Shown: positions 19,089 through 25,997 of the stretch, one piece after another
Layout: each line of letters opens with the position of its first letter
How positions within the stretch are numbered: position 1 is the stretch's first letter
Assembly (NCBI GenBank): GCA_017557405.1
Contig: JAFYYV010000001.1
Coordinates: forward strand, 62,001-126,000
Length of the DNA stretch: 64,000 bases
Reading direction: 5' to 3'
Origin: Prevotella sp.
Lineage (GTDB): Bacteria; Bacteroidota; Bacteroidia; Bacteroidales; Bacteroidaceae
Notes under the pieces: generated by a model
Databases searched by the model: none
The model's input: the letters and a program-made list of their open reading frames with translations, nothing else
Told to the model about the DNA's origin: nothing
Program-made: the position numbers and the translations under genes

Positions 19089-20279
19089 TTAGTCGTTCAG
19101 CAATCGTGCTGCCATAGCACGACCCAATGCCTCGCACTTGGCACGAGTTTCGGCCGTGAGAGCCTGTTTCATGTCCACAGGTTCACCAACGGGCTCAAAG
19201 TGCAGACGCTCGTCGTTCCAACGCTGAATCTCGGATACAGCCTTCGATGCCCATCCATGAGAACCGAACCAGCCAAGCAAGTGGTTGCCCTTAATATCCT
19301 TGCCAGCAATCTCGCTCAACAAAACGTCCATTTCGTGATAGAGTGCCGTGTTGTAAGTGGGTGCACCAACAATGAGACCACGATAGCGGAAGATATCGCG
19401 TAGGATATAGCTGTGATGAGTCTTCGACACGTTGTAGATAACGATATTCTTCACACCAGCCTGCGACGCGGCACGGGCAATGGCTTCAGCCATACGCTCG
19501 GTGTTGCCATACATCGTTCCGTAACAAATGACAAGGCCGGGCTCGGTCTCATAGCGCGACAAACGGTCGTAAATGTCGATGACCTTCTGAATATATTCGT
19601 GCCAAACAGGACCATGGGTGGCGCAGATGTAATCGAGTTTCACATCAGCCAATTTCTTCAAAGCATTCTGTACAGGAGTACCATATTTTCCTACGATATT
19701 GGAATAATAGCGCACCATCTCGAGCCAGAACGAGTCGCAATTGATTTCTGAATCGATTACGCCGCCGTTCAACGCACCGAAACAACCGAAGGCATCACCC
19801 GAGAAGAGCACGTTGCAAGAGGTATCAAGTGTCACCATCGTTTCGGGCCAGTGAACCATCGGAGTAAGCACAAAACTCAGCGTATGGCTACCCAGCGACA
19901 GCGTGTCACCATTCTTCACCTCGATATTGCGCGCATCCTCCACACCATAGAAGCCGCTCATCATGCCAAACGTCTTCTTGTTGCCGATAATCTGCACATC
20001 GGGGAAATACTTCTTCACCAAAGCAATGGAACCACTATGATCGGGTTCCATGTGGTTGATGACCAGATAGTCCACCTGACGATCTCCGATGACCTCGCGG
20101 ATGTTCTCCAAGTATTGCGTGAAGAAGTCCACTTCAACCGTGTCGATAAGAGCGACTTTCTCGTCAACAATGAGATAACTGTTGTAGCTAACGCCGTTGG
20201 GCAGCGGCCACAGGCCTTCGAAAAGCGACTTGTTGCGGTCGTTCACACCCACGTAATAAATATTGTTTGTAATCTCCAT
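19089..20279 (-). CDS. Flavodiiron protein (FprA family, A-type flavoprotein)
   Basis: A 396-residue protein. The N-terminal metallo-beta-lactamase-like domain (about 1-245) has the diiron ligands H-M-E-P-D-H (near 81), the H-W-P-E-T site (near 147), G-D-A-F-G (near 165) and the C-A-T-H-G-P-V-W-H region (near 226). The C-terminal flavodoxin domain (about 252-390) begins V-I-C-Y-G-T-M-Y-G-N-T-E, the FMN phosphate loop. Such enzymes reduce O2 to water or NO to N2O in the cytoplasm of anaerobes. It lies 18 bp after the sugar kinase gene. No rubredoxin domain is fused, so an external electron donor is needed. Confidence 0.95.
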   Translation of the reverse strand: MEITNNIYYVGVNDRNKSLFEGLWPLPNGVSYNSYLIVDEKVALIDTVEVDFFTQYLENIREVIGDRQVDYLVINHMEPDHSGSIALVKKYFPDVQIIGNKKTFGMMSGFYGVEDARNIEVKNGDTLSLGSHTLSFVLTPMVHWPETMVTLDTSCNVLFSGDAFGCFGALNGGVIDSEINCDSFWLEMVRYYSNIVGKYGTPVQNALKKLADVKLDYICATHGPVWHEYIQKVIDIYDRLSRYETEPGLVICYGTMYGNTERMAEAIARAASQAGVKNIVIYNVSKTHHSYILRDIFRYRGLIVGAPTYNTALYHEMDVLLSEIAGKDIKGNHLLGWFGSHGWASKAVSEIQRWNDERLHFEPVGEPVDMKQALTAETRAKCEALGRAMAARLLND

Positions 20280-20297
20280 ATTTGTTTTATTATGTTT

Positions 20298-21242
20298 CTA
20301 TTGATTATGTAATTCCTGTTTCATAGCATTGCCGAATTCCTCTCCCACATAATTAAATAGGCTCTTGCAGCACTCCACCGAGAAGCGCTGGGCTTGGGCG
20401 ATGATATTGTCCCACTGCTCGGGCGAAAGGCCTTGCTCGATGTGCTGGCGGGTAATGCCATATTTGAGCAAACCGAAGATGAATCCAGCATTGAAATTAT
20501 CGCCTGCACCGATGGTGCTCACCACTTCGGTCTTCGCAACGGGATAAGTCTTCTGGAATGAACTGTCGGCTCTCAATATCACAGGACCAGCTCCCTGTGT
20601 GTAGATAAACTTCTTGCAATAGAAAGATATCTCAGCATTATACACCTTGTTGGGGTCGTTCATGCGATACAAAGTCTCGAAATCCTCGTTGCTGCCGCGC
20701 ACAATGTCGGCATACTCCAAGTTCTCCAACAAATTGGGCGTTATCTTCATCACCTCGTTGCGATGGCTGGGGCGATAGTTCACATCGTAATAGATGATGG
20801 CGCCATGAGAGCGAGCGTAGTCGAGCAAACCCACTACCTGCGGGCGGATAACGGGGTTCACGGCATAGAACGAACCGAAAATCACGATGTCATCGGGCTG
20901 GATGTCGGGATAAACGAATTCGAGTTGATCATGCGGATGGTCCTTGTAAAAAATGTATTCAGCATCGTTCTGCTCGTTGAGGAACGCCAATGAGATGGGC
21001 GATTTCGACTCAGGGAAGCGATTCACATTGTCGGCATTCACCCCGTTCTCGCGCAGGAAATCGACGATGTTGGCACCCACACGGTCGTTGCCGGTTTCGG
21101 AAATGAACGTCGTCTGCACCCCCGAGCGAGCCAGCGAGACTATGGCGTTGAACGTTGAACCACCAGGATAAGCCCCTATGGGCTGTCCATTCTTGAATAT
21201 AATGTCGAGGACGGTCTCCCCTATTCCAATGACTTTTCGCAT
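20298..21242 (-). CDS. PfkB-family sugar kinase (fructokinase-like)
   Basis: A 314-residue protein from the ATG at 21242; the longer frame to 21353 would overlap the -7 box and the divergent gene. N-terminal G-I-G-E-T-V-L-D-I-I and P-G-G-S-T-F-N are the substrate-binding motifs of ribokinase-type enzymes, and T-I-G-A-G-D-N-F-N-A-G-F (near 255) is the second PfkB signature with the catalytic Asp. Fructose is the likely substrate by resemblance to bacterial fructokinases, but related sugars are possible. First gene of the operon with the flavodiiron protein and the symporter. Confidence 0.88.
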   Translation of the reverse strand: MRKVIGIGETVLDIIFKNGQPIGAYPGGSTFNAIVSLARSGVQTTFISETGNDRVGANIVDFLRENGVNADNVNRFPESKSPISLAFLNEQNDAEYIFYKDHPHDQLEFVYPDIQPDDIVIFGSFYAVNPVIRPQVVGLLDYARSHGAIIYYDVNYRPSHRNEVMKITPNLLENLEYADIVRGSNEDFETLYRMNDPNKVYNAEISFYCKKFIYTQGAGPVILRADSSFQKTYPVAKTEVVSTIGAGDNFNAGFIFGLLKYGITRQHIEQGLSPEQWDNIIAQAQRFSVECCKSLFNYVGEEFGNAMKQELHNQ

Positions 21243-21264
21243 GTTTTTGTTGAATTTGTTTGTG

Positions 21265-21272
21265 CAAAGATA
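21265..21272 (-). promoter_or_regulatory. -7 box for the sugar kinase operon
   Basis: TATCTTTG on the minus strand, 22 bp before the ATG at 21242. No convincing -33 box was found. Confidence 0.55.
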
Positions 21273-21293
21273 ATGTTTTTCTTGGAAATACAC

Positions 21294-21301
21294 TAATTTT
21301 G
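21294..21301 (+). promoter_or_regulatory. -7 box for the M16 peptidase gene
   Basis: TAATTTTG lies 41 bp before the ATG at 21343. It is back-to-back with the sugar kinase -7 box, so the two promoters share a gap of about 100 bp. Confidence 0.5.
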
Positions 21302-21342
21302 CAACGGCAACGAAGAAAAAATTTTCAAGAGAAGTAACAAGC

Positions 21343-22590
21343 ATGGAATACAATACAGCAACTTTGCCAAACGGACTACGCGTGATTCATCGCAAAGACC
21401 CATCGGCGGTGATTTTCTGCGGATACCAGATTGCCGCTGGCACACGCCACGAGCGACCTGGACAAGAGGGGTTGGCTCATTTCTGCGAGCACACCACGTT
21501 CAAAGGGACTTCCCGCCATTCGTCGCTCCAGATTCTGAATGCACTCGAGAGTGTTGGCGGCGAACTGAATGCATTCACCACCAAAGAGCGTACGGTTTAC
21601 TATGCAGCCACGATGAAGGAACACCTCAGCCGCACTATCGACCTGCTGGGCGACATCGTGTTCAACAGCATCTATCCGCAAAACGAAATCGACAAAGAGG
21701 TGGAAGTCATCTGCGACGAGATTGAGAGTTACAATGATTCGCCTGCCGAACTCATTTACGATGAATTCGAAAACATCGTCCATGCTGGCCATCCATTGGG
21801 TCACAACATCCTGGGTAATGCAGAGGGAGTGCGCCGATTCAAGACCGCTGACGCTTTGGCTTTCACACGCGAGCATTATCGCACCGACAACGCCATCTTC
21901 TTTGCTTGTGGCGACATCGATTTCAAATGGTTGTTGAAACAATTGGTGAAAACTACCCCTGCCACCCCAAATCAACCTATTGAATCCTCCCCTTCGGGGG
22001 GAGGACAGGAGGGGGCTACCCATCTCCCCCTAAACAGGGGGGCAGAGGGTCTTACTTTCACCATGCAAACCCACCAGGCGCACGTGATGATAGGTTGCCG
22101 CTCTTATCCCATCAATCATCCCATGCGAATGCCGCTCTATGTAATGAACAACAACTTGGGCGGTCCAGCAATGAACTCGCGATTGAACGTCTGCCTGCGC
22201 GAACGCAATGCACTCGTTTATACCGTTGAGAGCTCAGCCGCCTTCTATACCGACACGGGCACATGGAGCGTTTATTTTGGCTGCGACCACCACGACATAA
22301 AGCATTGCCTGCGGTTGGTTAGACGCGAACTTGACAAATTGATGCAACGTCCTCTGCCCGCCCGACAACTGCAAGCCGCCAAACGCCAACTGAAAGGACA
22401 ATTGGGAATCTCCACCGACAACCGCGAGCAGTTTGCCATCGACTTCGGCAAGAGTTTTCTCTACAACGGCTGGGAGAAGGACATTCAACAGCTTTTCCAA
22501 CGCATCGATGACGTTACTGCCGAGCAGATGCAACAAGTGGCGCAAGAACTCTTCCGCCCTGAAAACCTCACAACGCTCATCATCAAATAA
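21343..22590 (+). CDS. M16 (pitrilysin-type) zinc peptidase
   Basis: A 415-residue protein. The inverted zinc motif H-x-x-E-H is present as H-F-C-E-H (near residue 46), with a downstream Glu cluster E-V-E-V-I-C-D-E-I-E (near 117), as in mitochondrial-processing-peptidase-like M16B proteins. The second half (about 230-415) is the inactive M16-C domain. It has no signal peptide and is probably cytoplasmic. Residues about 208-236 (S-S-P-S-G-G-G-Q-E-G...N-R-G-A-E-G) are a low-complexity insertion between the two halves, encoded by a palindromic GC-rich repeat that also occurs in the glycosyltransferase gene at 49174. The frame stays open, so it is probably a tolerated linker extension. Confidence 0.9.
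   Translation: MEYNTATLPNGLRVIHRKDPSAVIFCGYQIAAGTRHERPGQEGLAHFCEHTTFKGTSRHSSLQILNALESVGGELNAFTTKERTVYYAATMKEHLSRTIDLLGDIVFNSIYPQNEIDKEVEVICDEIESYNDSPAELIYDEFENIVHAGHPLGHNILGNAEGVRRFKTADALAFTREHYRTDNAIFFACGDIDFKWLLKQLVKTTPATPNQPIESSPSGGGQEGATHLPLNRGAEGLTFTMQTHQAHVMIGCRSYPINHPMRMPLYVMNNNLGGPAMNSRLNVCLRERNALVYTVESSAAFYTDTGTWSVYFGCDHHDIKHCLRLVRRELDKLMQRPLPARQLQAAKRQLKGQLGISTDNREQFAIDFGKSFLYNGWEKDIQQLFQRIDDVTAEQMQQVAQELFRPENLTTLIIK
21985..22050 (+). repeat. GC-rich palindromic repeat inserted in the M16 gene
   Basis: A hairpin TCCTCCCC-TTC-GGGGGGAGGA is followed by CAGGAGGGGGCT, and then a second hairpin of CTCCCCCT and AGGGGGG. The first 32 bp match the copy at 49367-49398 with about three differences. 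Confidence 0.8.
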
Positions 22591-22622
22591 AGGCAATCAT
22601 TTCAGAACTGCCACAAAGCATC

Positions 22623-22649
22623 TCTGACGACACTAGAACTGTCGTCAGA
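22623..22649. other. 10-bp perfect hairpin after the M16 gene
   Basis: TCTGACGACA (22623-22632) is exactly complementary to TGTCGTCAGA (22640-22649) across a 7-nt loop, 33 bp after the stop. No T-run follows, so it may be an RNA 3'-end stabiliser rather than an intrinsic terminator. Confidence 0.6.
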
Positions 22650-22654
22650 TGTTA

Positions 22655-22808
22655 TCAAGCCATTCCTCTTATAAAGTAAAATAGATTATTTTGCACGGTA
22701 AAATAGACTATTTTAGTCAGTAAAATAGACTATTTTGCTTTATGAAATAGATTATTTTACAACACCAAAGCTATGGTTTTATTCCATCATAGCTTACATC
22801 GATACTTC
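22655..22808 (+). repeat. 22-bp-period dyad array 3 (up to seven units)
   Basis: Units start at 22677, 22699, 22721, 22743 and 22765. Units two to four carry TAAAATAGACTATTTT or a close variant, and unit 22699 is a perfect 17-bp palindrome. The unit at 22765 switches to CCAAAGCTATGG, the core of the other arrays, without losing the 22-bp phase. Weaker in-phase units starting TCA are at 22655 and 22787. The gap 22591-23096 holds no gene; it contains this array, heptamers, a terminator and an inverted-repeat element. Confidence 0.8.
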
Positions 22809-22853
22809 TTACCTCTCACCTCTTACACCTTACCCCTTACCCCTCACCTCTAT
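22805..22853 (+). repeat. Degenerate heptamer array (CCTCTTA type)
   Basis: Seven consecutive 7-mers of the pattern C-Y-Y-C-T-Y-A, for example CCTCTTA, CCCCTTA and CCCCTCA, follow in exact 7-bp phase just after the 22-bp array. Confidence 0.7.
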
Positions 22854-22858
22854 ACAAA

Positions 22859-22894
22859 AAGCGCCCGCTCCCCATTTTGGGAAGCGGGCGTTTT
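22859..22894. terminator. Bidirectional terminator
   Basis: GCGCCCGCTCCCC pairs with GGGAAGCGGGCG with one mismatch, flanked by AAAAA and TTTT. It lies between the converging M16 and pckA genes. Confidence 0.85.
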
Positions 22895-22914
22895 ATCTAA
22901 TTGTCAATTTGAAG

Positions 22915-23075
22915 TTTCGCAAGCTCCACTTCAAGGGCTTAAAGGGCTTAAAGAGGAGTGGTAGGGTCTAAAGGGTCGTATGCTTTGCTTATAGCTGGGT
23001 GTTCCAAGGGCAAGACTAATGTCCCTTTATGCCCTCTCACTCCCCTTTATACCCTTTATACTTCAACTTGCGAAA
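22915..23075. repeat. 9-mer inverted-repeat element, copy A
   Basis: The left side has GGGCTTAAA twice, then GAGGAGTGG and AGGGTCTAAAGGG. The right side mirrors it with TCCCTTTATGCCCTCTCAC and CCCCTTTATACCCTTTATA. Outer arms TTTCGCAAG/CTTGCGAAA extend the pairing. Related copies are at 33431, 36355 and 62875. Confidence 0.7.
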
Positions 23076-23096
23076 GTTGAATTAATAGTCAATTGC

Positions 23097-24710
23097 TTAA
23101 AGCTGTGGACCAGCAGCTACGAGAGCCTTACCAGCCTCGTTGCCTTCGTACTTCTTGAAGTTCTTGATGAAGCGTGCTGCGAGATCTTCGGCCTTCTTGT
23201 TCCACTCAGCTGCGTCAGCGTAAGTGTCGCGTGGGTCGAGGATGTTGGTGGCTACGCCCTCAAGCTCTGTGGGAACCTCGAAGTTGAAGTAAGGAATTCT
23301 CTTGGTGGGAGCCTTCAGGATAGCACCGCCCAGGATAGCATCAATGATACCACGAGTATCCTTGATGCTGATGCGCTTGCCAGTTCCATTCCAACCGGTG
23401 TTCACCAGATAAGCCTTGGCGCCGCTCTTCTCCATGCGCTTCACCAGTTCCTCAGCATACTTGGTAGGATGCAACTCGAGGAATGCCTGACCGAAGCAAG
23501 CCGAGAAGGTAGGAGTGGGCTCTGTGATACCACGCTCTGTACCAGCGAGTTTTGCGGTGAAACCAGAGAGGAAGTAGTACTTTGTCTGCTCGGGATCGAG
23601 GATGCTAACAGGAGGCAGTACACCGAAAGCGTCAGCAGAAAGGAAGATCACGTTCTGAGCCTCAGGACCAGCGCTCTTGCCGTTTACCTTGGCAACGATC
23701 TTCTCGATATGGTCGATAGGATAGCTTACGCGAGTGTTCTCGGTCACGCTCTTGTCAGCGAAGTCGATCTTGCCTTCAGCGTCAACAGTAACGTTCTCCA
23801 GCAGAGCGTCGCGACGGATTGCGTTGTAGATGTCGGGCTCGCTCTCCTTGTCGAGGTTGATCACCTTTGCATAGCAACCACCTTCGAAGTTGAACACACC
23901 ATTGTCGTCCCAACCATGCTCGTCATCACCGATGAGCAGACGTTTCGGGTCGGTAGAAAGAGTGGTCTTACCGGTTCCAGAGAGGCCGAAGAAGATAGCG
24001 GTGTTCTTACCTTCCATATCGGTGTTGGCAGAGCAGTGCATAGAAGCGATACCCTGCAGCGGGAGGAAGTAGTTCATCATCGAGAACATACCCTTCTTCA
24101 TCTCACCACCATACCATGTGTTGATGATGGCCTGCTCGCGGGTTGTGGTGTTGAAAGCCACACAAGTCTCTGAATTCAGACCCAGCTCTTTGTAGTTCTC
24201 AACCTTTGCCTTCGAAGCGTTATAGATCACGAAGTTAGGCTCGAAGTTCTCCAGTTCCTCAGCGGTGGGCTGGATGAACATGTTCTTCACGAAATGAGCC
24301 TGCCAAGCCACTTCCACGATGAAGCGCACAGCTAGACGTGTTCCTTCGTTGGCACCGCAGAAAGCGTCCATCACATAGAGATCCTTGTTGCAGAGCTCCT
24401 TGATGGCAATGTCTTTCACCTTTGCCCAAACCTCTTCGCTCATGGGTTTGTTGTCGTTCTTGTATTCCTCAGAAGTCCACCACACCTTGTCGTGGCTCTG
24501 TGCATCGTCAACGATATACTTGTCCTTAGGCGAACGACCAGTGTAAATACCAGTCATCACGTTCACGGCGTCGAGCTCGGTGTTCTGGCCCTTGTCAAAA
24601 CCAGTCAGCCCAGCCTTGGTCTCCTCTTCAAAGAGGTACTCATACGATGGATTGTGAGCAATCACGGTGGAACCCGTAATGCCATACTGCGTTAAATCTA
24701 ACTTTGCCAT
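23097..24710 (-). CDS. pckA: Phosphoenolpyruvate carboxykinase (ATP)
   Basis: 537 residues from the ATG at 24710, the normal length of the ATP-dependent enzyme; the longer frame to 24788 runs through the -7 box. The kinase 1a P-loop [12 protein letters not shown] is near residue 245, followed by the metal-binding G-D-D-E-H-G-W-D and F-E-G-G-C-Y-A-K segments; the adenine-binding N-T-G-W-N-G-T-G-K is near 440. It interconverts oxaloacetate + ATP with PEP + CO2 + ADP in the cytosol. In Prevotella-like anaerobes it usually runs in the CO2-fixing direction during succinate fermentation (family knowledge). Single-gene unit with its own promoter, convergent with the M16 gene. Confidence 0.97.
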   Translation of the reverse strand: MAKLDLTQYGITGSTVIAHNPSYEYLFEEETKAGLTGFDKGQNTELDAVNVMTGIYTGRSPKDKYIVDDAQSHDKVWWTSEEYKNDNKPMSEEVWAKVKDIAIKELCNKDLYVMDAFCGANEGTRLAVRFIVEVAWQAHFVKNMFIQPTAEELENFEPNFVIYNASKAKVENYKELGLNSETCVAFNTTTREQAIINTWYGGEMKKGMFSMMNYFLPLQGIASMHCSANTDMEGKNTAIFFGLSGTGKTTLSTDPKRLLIGDDEHGWDDNGVFNFEGGCYAKVINLDKESEPDIYNAIRRDALLENVTVDAEGKIDFADKSVTENTRVSYPIDHIEKIVAKVNGKSAGPEAQNVIFLSADAFGVLPPVSILDPEQTKYYFLSGFTAKLAGTERGITEPTPTFSACFGQAFLELHPTKYAEELVKRMEKSGAKAYLVNTGWNGTGKRISIKDTRGIIDAILGGAILKAPTKRIPYFNFEVPTELEGVATNILDPRDTYADAAEWNKKAEDLAARFIKNFKKYEGNEAGKALVAAGPQL

Positions 24711-24760
24711 AATTGCTATTAAGTATTTATAATTGTGAATATTATCTTCTAATTCGGATG

Positions 24761-24768
24761 CAAAGTTA
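24761..24768 (-). promoter_or_regulatory. pckA: -7 box for pckA
   Basis: TAACTTTG on the minus strand, 50 bp before the ATG at 24710. The -33 region is AT-rich without a clear TTTG. Confidence 0.6.
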
Positions 24769-24857
24769 CGAAATAATTCATAATTCATAAATCATAGTTC
24801 GTAATTATTTGCTTCTTAATGATTGTTTTTAGGTTAAAGAATTAAAAAACAAAGACT

Positions 24858-24875
24858 TTGCAAATACATTTGCAA
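24858..24875. promoter_or_regulatory. 18-bp palindromic operator candidate between pckA and upp
   Basis: TTGCAAATACATTTGCAA is a perfect 8-bp inverted repeat around AC. The half-site ACTTTGCAAA recurs at 24881-24890, overlapping the upp -33 box. This looks like a dimeric repressor or activator site in the divergent gap. Confidence 0.55.
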
Positions 24876-24882
24876 TTTAGAC

Positions 24883-24915
24883 TTTGCAAAAATTGATGCC
24901 TTTTTCGTATCTTTG
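24883..24915 (+). promoter_or_regulatory. upp: Promoter of upp
   Basis: TTTG (24883-24886) and TATCTTTG (24908-24915) are 21 bp apart, 31 bp before the ATG at 24947. Confidence 0.65.
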
Positions 24916-24946
24916 CCGCATCATAATCCATAAAACTTTTCAACCA

Positions 24947-25603
24947 ATGAAAACCATCAATCTCAGTGAACAAAACACGGTCATGAACCTGTACCTTGCC
25001 GAACTGCGCGACAAGAAGTACCAACAAAACCGTCTGCTCTTCCGCAACAACATCCAGCGTATCGGCCAGATAATGGCCTACGAGATTTCGAAGACGCTCG
25101 CATATAAGAAAAAGACCATCACTACCCCACTAGGCACTATCGACATCCCTCTACCCAAAGACGATGTTGTGGTGGCCACTGTGCTACGTGCTGGTCTTCC
25201 CTTCCATGAGGGATTCCTCGATGTCTTCGACCACGCTGCCAGCGCCTTCGTGTCAGCCTACCGCATGTACACCAACCGCGAACATACAGAGGTCGGCGTG
25301 CATACGGAATACATGGCCACTCCGAGCACGAAAGGTCGCACACTCATCATTGCCGACCCCATGTTGGCCACAGGTGGTTCTATGGCCGCCAGCTACGAGG
25401 CACTTGTAAAAACGGGTAAACCAGCCAATGTTCATGTTGCGTGTGTCATCGCCGCCCCCGAAGGTGTGGAAGTGCTCAACCAAACACTCCCCGAAGACGC
25501 CACCCTCTGGTGTGCCGCCATCGACCCCGGCATGAACCAACACAAATACATCGTCCCTGGTTTCGGTGATTGCGGTGACCTCTGCTACGGAGAAAAATTA
25601 TAA
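24947..25603 (+). CDS. upp: Uracil phosphoribosyltransferase
   Basis: 218 residues from the ATG at 24947; an upstream in-frame ATG at 24884 precedes the -7 box and is rejected. The PRPP-binding loop A-D-P-M-L-A-T-G-G-S is near residue 135, and the uracil-binding C-terminal segment P-G-F-G-D-C-G-D-L-C-Y-G (near 205) replaces the usual G-D-A-G-D-R-x-Y-G. The enzyme converts uracil + PRPP to UMP, salvaging pyrimidine in the cytosol. The Cys substitutions in the C-terminal motif are unusual, but the residues contacting uracil are mostly main chain in this family. Monocistronic between its own promoter and a two-way terminator. Confidence 0.95.
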   Translation: MKTINLSEQNTVMNLYLAELRDKKYQQNRLLFRNNIQRIGQIMAYEISKTLAYKKKTITTPLGTIDIPLPKDDVVVATVLRAGLPFHEGFLDVFDHAASAFVSAYRMYTNREHTEVGVHTEYMATPSTKGRTLIIADPMLATGGSMAASYEALVKTGKPANVHVACVIAAPEGVEVLNQTLPEDATLWCAAIDPGMNQHKYIVPGFGDCGDLCYGEKL

Positions 25604-25684
25604 TACATAAAAAGTGAGTGAGGGGCACTATTACCAATAGTACATAAATGTACTTGTTGGCAGTCGCATACACTCATTCAAAAG

Positions 25685-25729
25685 AAAAGGAGCCTGCAAC
25701 CTCTTTTACTGAGGTCACAGGCTCCTTTT
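25685..25729. terminator. Bidirectional terminator
   Basis: AAAAGGAGCCTG pairs with CAGGCTCCTTTT, with an inner ACCTC/GAGGT stem. It lies between upp and the converging small-protein gene. Confidence 0.9.
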
Positions 25730-25769
25730 AATATATAGGCATTAAGTTCTTTACTTGCCTTTCAGGGAG

Positions 25770-25976
25770 TTACTCCCAAGGATTCACAAGGTTACTGGGA
25801 TCGAAGATTTCGCCCAAGGTCTCGTGCATCTCTTGCTCTTCTTCGAAACGAATCTCCATTTCCTTGGCGTCACCCGTGTTATAAGGGTTTGATCCGGCCT
25901 CTTCTCCCCACAGGAGTTTATCTTTGCAGCGAACTACTACTACTTCCGCTTGCGGCTTTTGATATAATTTCTTCAT
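25770..25976 (-). CDS. Small 68-residue acidic protein with KPxxEVVVV N-terminus
   Basis: It starts 21 bp after the stop of the 1381-residue secreted protein on the same strand and is followed by a terminator, so it is probably the second gene of that transcript. The N-terminus M-K-K-L-Y-Q-K-P-Q-A-E-V-V-V-V is of a type I associate with small Bacteroidetes ORFs (K-P-x-x-E-V-V near the start, then a short divergent tail). The remainder is strongly acidic (E-E-E-Q-E-M). There is no signal peptide, transmembrane segment or recognised domain. A leader-peptide-like or chaperone-like role is possible but unproven. Confidence 0.65.
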   Translation of the reverse strand: MKKLYQKPQAEVVVVRCKDKLLWGEEAGSNPYNTGDAKEMEIRFEEEQEMHETLGEIFDPSNLVNPWE

Positions 25977-25997
25977 AAGTCGATTCCTCCTGTTTAA

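Noticed and set aside
22655-22808. CRISPR array
   Set aside because: Period of 22 bp is too short for repeat plus spacer, the variable part is only 5 bp, and no cas genes are in the window.
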